64,000 nt of DNA from Cellulomonas taurus (GTDB taxonomy: Bacteria > Actinomycetota > Actinomycetes > Actinomycetales > Cellulomonadaceae), in contig NZ_CP051884.1 of assembly GCF_012931845.1 (NCBI RefSeq), forward strand, positions 2,232,001-2,296,000, given 5' to 3'. The translations under genes and the position numbers were made by a program. Positions 59,461-64,000 of this stretch are shown here, in pieces. Each line of letters opens with the position of its first letter. Positions within the stretch are counted from its first letter, which is position 1. The notes under the pieces were generated by a model. That model worked only from the letters and a program-made list of their open reading frames with translations. It was not told the origin of the DNA and ran no database searches.

Positions 59461-60240
59461 CTAGGGCCGCGCCTCGACCCCCGCCGCTCCGTCCGCGTAG
59501 CCCCGGGTGTAGGCCTCGACGGTCCCCTCGCGGAACATGTCCTCCGGCCCGACCCGCACCAGCACCCGTGCGCCCGGACCGTCGTCGTCGGTGACCGCGT
59601 GCCCCATGCCGCGCACCACCGCCACCGGCCGCCCGGTCGCCTTGCCCTTGACCAGTTCGGCGGCGGCGGCGATCTCGTCCGCGAGCGCCGCCATCGACAC
59701 CTCGAGTCGGCGGCCGTGGGTGTCGGTGCTGCCGCGCAGGTCGTCCAGCACCCGGACCCCGGCGGCGCCGATCGCGATGTCGGTCTGCCCCTGGCGCCAG
59801 GTGCGACCGGCGGTGTCGGTGATGAGGACGCCCAGCCGGACGCCGAAGCGCTCGGCGAGGGCCGCACGCAGGGCGCGAGCGGTGGCGTCCGGGTCGACCG
59901 GCAGCAGCAGGACGGTGCCCTCGGCGGTGTTGGAGGCATCCACCCCGGCGGCCGCCATCACCAGCCCGAGCCGGTTCTCCACGATCCGGGTGATCCCGCC
60001 GGGATGCGCCCGGCTGGCGACCACCCGCACCGTCTCGGCGGTGATCGCGTCCTCCCGGTCGGTGGCGGCGACGATCCGCCCTTCGGCCTTGGACACGATC
60101 TTGCTGGTCACCACGACGATGTCGCCGTCGGCCAGCGGGGTGCGACCGGTCAGAAGGTCACCGAGCAGTGCGCCGAGGTCGTCACCGGGTGCGACCTCGC
60201 CCAGACCGTCCGGCGCCCAGGCCGACAGGACCGCGGTCAC
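59461..60240 (-). CDS. cofE: Coenzyme F420-0:L-glutamate ligase CofE (single domain)
   Basis: Adds glutamates to F420-0 in a GTP-dependent way. 259 residues. [59 protein letters not shown] and [20 protein letters not shown] match CofE. It lacks the FMN-binding C-terminal domain of mycobacterial FbiB, which reduces dehydro-F420-0. GTG at 60240 overlaps the LLM stop (GTGA), so it is coupled to the F420-dependent enzyme upstream. Confidence 0.92.
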   Translation of the reverse strand: MTAVLSAWAPDGLGEVAPGDDLGALLGDLLTGRTPLADGDIVVVTSKIVSKAEGRIVAATDREDAITAETVRVVASRAHPGGITRIVENRLGLVMAAAGVDASNTAEGTVLLLPVDPDATARALRAALAERFGVRLGVLITDTAGRTWRQGQTDIAIGAAGVRVLDDLRGSTDTHGRRLEVSMAALADEIAAAAELVKGKATGRPVAVVRGMGHAVTDDDGPGARVLVRVGPEDMFREGTVEAYTRGYADGAAGVEARP

Positions 60241-61241
60241 CGGGTGAGCTTCGGCAGCACCTCGCGGCCGAAGACCTCGATCCACTCCCGCTGGTTGCGC
60301 CCGACGTTGTGCAGGTAGATCCGGTCGAAGCCCAGGTCGACGTACTTCTGGATCTCGGCGCGGTGCACGTCGGGGTCGGCCGAGATGATCATCCGGCCCT
60401 CGAAGTCCTCGGGGCGGACCAGCTTGGCCATCTGCGCGAAGTCGAAGGGCGAGCGGATGTCGCCCTTGGGGAACTTCATCCCGCCGTTGGGCCATTCGGT
60501 CATCGCGTTCGTCATGGCCTGCTCGTCGGTGTCCGCCCAGGACAGGTGCAGCTGCAGCACCTTGGGCAGCTCCTGCGGGTCACGGCCGGACTCGCGGACT
60601 CCCTCGTCGAACTTCCCGAACAGTCCGCTGATCTTCTCCAACGGAGCACCCACCGTGATCAGGCCGTCGGCGTGCTTGCCGGCCCGCTTGGCGGTGACCG
60701 GACCGGCGGTGGCGACCAGGATCTCCGGTGCGACCTCCGGCATGGTCCACAGCCGGGTGGACTCCAGCTTGTAGAACTGGCCGGAGTGCTTGACGTCCTT
60801 GCCGGCGAGCGAGGCGGCGAACAGCTTCTTGATGATGTCGATCGCCTCGAACATCCGGTTGATCCGCTCCGGAGCCTCCGGCCAGTACCCGGCCACGATG
60901 TGCTCGTTCAGCGCCTCGCCGGAACCCAGTCCGAGCCAGTGCCGACCGGGGTACATCGCCGCCAGGGTCGCGGATGCCTGCGCGACCATCGCCGGGTGCC
61001 AGCGGAAGGTCGGCGCCGTCACCCCGGGGCCGAGGTCGCCCGTCGTGCGCTCGCCCAGGGCGGTCAGCACGTTCCAGACGAACGCCGACTGCCCCTGCTG
61101 CGGCACCCAGGGCTGGAAGTGGTCGGCCGCCATCGTGCCGAGGAAGCCGTGCTGTTCGGCATAGGCCGACAGCTCCACCGCCTCGGTCGGGTGGAACTGC
61201 TCCAGCATTGCCGCATACCCGACCTGCAAGCCCTCAGCCAC
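60237..61241 (-). CDS. F420-dependent LLM oxidoreductase, G6PDH (FGD)-type
   Basis: LLM-class enzyme related to F420-dependent glucose-6-phosphate dehydrogenase, which regenerates F420H2. 334 residues. [74 protein letters not shown]. The family contains enzymes with other substrates, so G6P use is uncertain. It heads the cofE pair, linking production of F420 with its use. Confidence 0.85.
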   Translation of the reverse strand: MAEGLQVGYAAMLEQFHPTEAVELSAYAEQHGFLGTMAADHFQPWVPQQGQSAFVWNVLTALGERTTGDLGPGVTAPTFRWHPAMVAQASATLAAMYPGRHWLGLGSGEALNEHIVAGYWPEAPERINRMFEAIDIIKKLFAASLAGKDVKHSGQFYKLESTRLWTMPEVAPEILVATAGPVTAKRAGKHADGLITVGAPLEKISGLFGKFDEGVRESGRDPQELPKVLQLHLSWADTDEQAMTNAMTEWPNGGMKFPKGDIRSPFDFAQMAKLVRPEDFEGRMIISADPDVHRAEIQKYVDLGFDRIYLHNVGRNQREWIEVFGREVLPKLTR

Positions 61242-61277
61242 GAACGTCCTCCTCGCGATCCAACCGTTCCTGCGAGC

Positions 61278-61655
61278 CTACGCGCGGGTGCTCCCGGCCA
61301 GCACGCCCGCGGTGTGCAGGTCGTGACCGACAGCGCCCACCGTGGTCTCGAAGATCTCGTTCGACCGGGCAACACCGACGGCGCCGGCCATCATCCCGTT
61401 GCCGCTCTCCCGCTCCAGCCGGGCGACCAGGTTGCCCTGGTGCTCGAAGAAGCCGACCGTGAACGTGAGGCGCTGGGACGCCTTCCCGGCGAAGGCGCCG
61501 AGCCAGAACGTCTTCGCCTTGCTGCCCCGGCCCACCGTCCAGCCACCGTTCGGCAGCTCCGCCTCGACGGCGAAGCCCTGGCGAGCGAGCGCGTCGCGCA
61601 GCAGGGCCTTGCCCGCGTCGTGCGGTCCGGTGATGAAGTAGTCGACGACGGCCAT
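61278..61655 (-). CDS. Uncharacterised 125-residue protein
   Basis: Not recognised. It begins MAVVDYFITGPHDAGKALLR and is soluble, with an alpha/beta appearance; FWLGAFAGKASQRLTFTVGF lies mid-protein and the last third is Gly/Val/Thr-rich. ATG 61655 has GAGGAGC upstream, which supports it as real. It lies between the F420 LLM gene (same strand, 36 bp) and the divergent MFS gene. Function unknown. Confidence 0.72.
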   Translation of the reverse strand: MAVVDYFITGPHDAGKALLRDALARQGFAVEAELPNGGWTVGRGSKAKTFWLGAFAGKASQRLTFTVGFFEHQGNLVARLERESGNGMMAGAVGVARSNEIFETTVGAVGHDLHTAGVLAGSTRA

Positions 61656-61797
61656 GGGTGCTCCTCGAGGCAGAATTCGGACAATCGGCCAGAGAGTAGT
61701 CACACCGGTGGTGATCTTGCTCGCAACCAGGCGAAACATCCCTCGATCCGGCGTACGGTGGCAGGACTCCCACCCGATGTCTTTCTGAGGAAGTTCT

Positions 61798-63240
61798 GTG
61801 CCCTCGGCCAGCCGCCGTCCCGTGTCCCCGACCAAGACCCGACCGACCTCGACCCGCGGCTCGCAGACGCAGCGCACCGCCGCGCGCATCCGGTACACCG
61901 TGCCCCGGTTCCTGCCGCACCGCCGCACCCCGGCCCCCGCCCTCCCCGGCGCCCAGCAGAGTTCGTTGCGGGCGGCGCTGCGGGTGCGCAACTTCCGGCT
62001 GTACGTCATCTCCCAGGTGCTGACCAACACCTTCGGCTGGGCGGCCCGGGTGGCGCAGGACTGGCTGGTGCTGACCCTGACCGGGTCCGCGGCGATGGTC
62101 GGCCTCACCGTCTCCCTCCAGCTGCTCCCGGTGCTGGCGCTCGGGCTGGTCGGCGGCGTGCTGGCGGACCGCTTCCCGCGTCGACGACTGCTGATGGTCA
62201 CCCAGACCGTGTTCGGCCTGTCGGCGCTCGCCATCGGTGTGCTGGTGCTGACCGGCCACGTCCAGGCCTGGCACGTGCTGCTCGGCGCGTTCGTCGGTGG
62301 GCTCGCGACCGCCTTCGACAACCCGGCCCGGCAGGCGTTCGTGCACGAGGTCGCCGGTCCCGCCCACCTGCGGCAGGCGATCAGCATCAACTCCGCGGTG
62401 TTCCAGCTCGGCGCCCTGCTCGGCCCGGCGGTCGCCGGTGTGCTGATCAAGCTGGTCGGCCAGGGCTGGACCTTCGAGCTGAACGCCGTGGCCTGTCTGA
62501 TCGCGGTCGGCCTGCTGATCGCGATGCGGCCGGCCGAGCTGACCGCCACCCCCGCCGTGCCGCGCGCCAAGGGTCAGCTGCGCGAGGGCCTGGCCTACGC
62601 CCGCACCAGTCCCCGGATCATGTGGGCCACCGTCCTGCTCGGCTTCGTGTCCGTCACCGGGGTGAACATGGCCACCGTGCTCGCCGCCTGGGCGGACGGG
62701 GTCTTCGACTCGGATGCCGGTGGCTACGCGCTGCTGAACTCGATGCTCGCGGTCGGCGCACTGACCGGTGCGCTGCTGGCGGGTCGCCGCAAGGGTGGTC
62801 GGCTGCTGAACCTGGTGCTGCTGGCCGGCGCGATCGGCACCATCCAGCTGATCGCCGCCGCCGCGCCGTCCCGCCCGGTGTTCGTCGTCGCCCTGATCGG
62901 GATGGGCCTGTGCACCATCCTCTACCTGACCAGCTCGAACACCCTGGTGCAGACCACGGTGGCCCCACACCTGCGCGGCCGGGTGATGGCGCTGTACATC
63001 CTGACCGGCCTGGGCGCGCAGGGGATCTCCGGCACCCTGATCGGCTGGGTGTGCGAGCACCTGGGTCCGCGGGTCGGCATGATCGCAGCCGGGACCGGAC
63101 CGCTGCTCGGCGCCGTCGTGGTCGGCCTGGTGCTGGCCCGTCGCTCGGACTGGGACATCCGCACCCTGCGCCCGGCCGCGGTGACCACCGGACCGGTGAA
63201 CACCGCCCCCGAGTCCCAGGACGCCCGCCTGCCGGAGTGA
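61798..63240 (+). CDS. MFS transporter (MFS_3 / enterobactin-exporter-like)
   Basis: Twelve-helix major facilitator protein, 480 residues. A basic Ser/Arg/Pro-rich N-terminus of about 55 residues precedes helix 1 (RNFRLYVISQVLTNTFGWAA). VGGVLADRFPRRRLLMVTQT is motif A, and FDNPARQAFVHEVAG follows. GTG 61798 has GAGGAA 5 nt upstream. Substrate unknown; relatives include siderophore and drug exporters. It is convergent with no gene and upstream of valS. Confidence 0.9.
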   Translation: MPSASRRPVSPTKTRPTSTRGSQTQRTAARIRYTVPRFLPHRRTPAPALPGAQQSSLRAALRVRNFRLYVISQVLTNTFGWAARVAQDWLVLTLTGSAAMVGLTVSLQLLPVLALGLVGGVLADRFPRRRLLMVTQTVFGLSALAIGVLVLTGHVQAWHVLLGAFVGGLATAFDNPARQAFVHEVAGPAHLRQAISINSAVFQLGALLGPAVAGVLIKLVGQGWTFELNAVACLIAVGLLIAMRPAELTATPAVPRAKGQLREGLAYARTSPRIMWATVLLGFVSVTGVNMATVLAAWADGVFDSDAGGYALLNSMLAVGALTGALLAGRRKGGRLLNLVLLAGAIGTIQLIAAAAPSRPVFVVALIGMGLCTILYLTSSNTLVQTTVAPHLRGRVMALYILTGLGAQGISGTLIGWVCEHLGPRVGMIAAGTGPLLGAVVVGLVLARRSDWDIRTLRPAAVTTGPVNTAPESQDARLPE

Positions 63241-63278
63241 GGACGAACCGCCCCGGCCCGTCTGGAAAGATGAGCACC

Positions 63279-64000
63279 ATGACCGACCAGAAGATCCCCG
63301 AGTCCCGTCCCCTCACCGGTGTGCGAGCCAGCCGCGAGGTACCGGACCGGGTATCGCTGGACGGTGTCGAGGAGCGCTGGAACGGCGCCTGGACCGAGCA
63401 GGGCACCTACGCCTTCGACCGGACCGCGACCCGCGAGCAGGTCTACTCGATCGACACCCCGCCGCCGACCGTCTCCGGTTCGCTGCACGTCGGTCACGTC
63501 TTCAGCTACACCCACACCGACGTCGTGGCCCGCTACCGCCGGATGCGCGGCGCCGAGGTGTTCTACCCGATGGGCTGGGACGACAACGGCCTGCCGACCG
63601 AGCGCCGGGTGCAGAACTACTTCGGCGTGCGCTGCGACCCGTCGCTGCCCTACGACCCGGACTTCACTCCCCCGCACGTGGGTGGTGAGGGCAAGAGCGT
63701 CAAGGCCGCCGACCAGGTGCCGATCAGCCGGAAGAACTTCGTCGAGCTGTGCGAGCGGCTGACCGTCGAGGACGAGCAGCAGTTCGAGGCGCTGTGGCGC
63801 CGGCTGGGCCTGTCGGTGGACTGGACCCGCACGTACCAGACCATCTCCGGTGAGGCCCGCGCCGTCGCCCAGCAGGCGTTCCTGCGCAACCTCGCCCGCG
63901 GTGAGGCGTACCAGGCCGAGGCCCCCGGACTCTGGGACGTCACGTTCCAGACCGCCGTCGCCCAGGCCGAGCTGGAGGCCCGCGACTACCCGGGTGCGTT
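63279..64000 (+). CDS. valS: Valyl-tRNA synthetase (3' end beyond the window)
   Basis: Charges tRNA-Val. About 240 N-terminal residues are visible: the HIGH-type motif in DTPPPTVSGSLHVGHVFSYT, then AEVFYPMGWDDNGLPTERRV. ATG 63279 fits the GGAAAG site 10 nt upstream; an ATG at 63270 would sit only one base after it. The editing and KMSKS regions lie beyond base 64000. No T-box-like leader was seen in the 38-bp gap after the MFS gene. Confidence 0.95.
   Translation, partial: MTDQKIPESRPLTGVRASREVPDRVSLDGVEERWNGAWTEQGTYAFDRTATREQVYSIDTPPPTVSGSLHVGHVFSYTHTDVVARYRRMRGAEVFYPMGWDDNGLPTERRVQNYFGVRCDPSLPYDPDFTPPHVGGEGKSVKAADQVPISRKNFVELCERLTVEDEQQFEALWRRLGLSVDWTRTYQTISGEARAVAQQAFLRNLARGEAYQAEAPGLWDVTFQTAVAQAELEARDYPGA

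Overview
The window is very G+C-rich, gene-dense chromosomal DNA from an actinobacterium. The sequence gives the following signs: the gene order rpsB-tsf, xerC-whiG, dprA-yifB-yraN, rnhB-lepB-rplS-trmD-rimM-khpA-rpsP, ffh-glnD-glnB-amt-ftsY-smc and ileS-folC; strong GC bias at third codon positions; many GTG starts; and coenzyme F420 genes. The order resembles Cellulomonadaceae/Promicromonosporaceae (Micrococcales), but that placement is an inference from synteny alone. No rRNA, tRNA, CRISPR array, prophage or insertion sequence was seen.

Bases 1-28,900 are mostly housekeeping genes on the reverse strand, often joined by ATGA or GTGA stop/start overlaps. They cover translation (tsf, rpsB, rplS, rpsP, trmD, rimM, khpA), secretion and SRP (lepB, ffh, ftsY), recombination and competence (xerC, dprA, yifB/comM, yraN), RNase HII, chromosome structure (smc) and nitrogen control (amt-glnB-glnD). 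The forward-strand genes here are an M23-like exported protein, a small protein of unknown function and a SNF2-family helicase. GlnD stops right after its HD domain and has no ACT domains.

Bases 28,430-39,400 hold ndk, a DUF4233 protein, then an MFS drug exporter with its TetR regulator and a PTS-type dihydroxyacetone kinase operon (dhaK-dhaL-dhaM), then folC and ileS. The exporter and dha genes separate folC from DUF4233-ndk, which usually lie together in actinobacteria. ileS is preceded by a translational T-box of the actinobacterial ultrashort stem I type with an AUC (Ile) specifier. Upstream of it lies a repeat-rich block: 36-bp tandem repeats, a perfect 19-bp inverted repeat and more 36-bp repeats.

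Bases 39,400-43,500 are accessory metabolism: a phosphoribosyltransferase, a HAD phosphatase, a RibD-type reductase with a possible gene remnant in front, and an SDR.

Bases 42,200-52,150 look like a reductive pyrimidine degradation and uptake cluster. It contains a class III aminotransferase, an NMT1/ThiY-type ABC importer with two different permeases, an LLM-class F420-type oxidoreductase, a dihydropyrimidinase and a beta-ureidopropionase-like nitrilase, with a divergent MocR regulator. No classical dihydropyrimidine dehydrogenase is present, so the F420-type enzyme is a candidate for the missing reductive step.

Bases 52,270-61,240 carry coenzyme F420 genes: a putative F420-0 ABC transporter translationally coupled to cofD (fbiA), then cofC (fbiD), a single-domain cofE, and a second LLM enzyme of the F420-dependent glucose-6-phosphate dehydrogenase type. 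Placing F420 biosynthesis beside an F420-type pyrimidine cluster is the most interesting feature of the window. The right end has a small protein of unknown function, an MFS exporter and the 5' part of valS.
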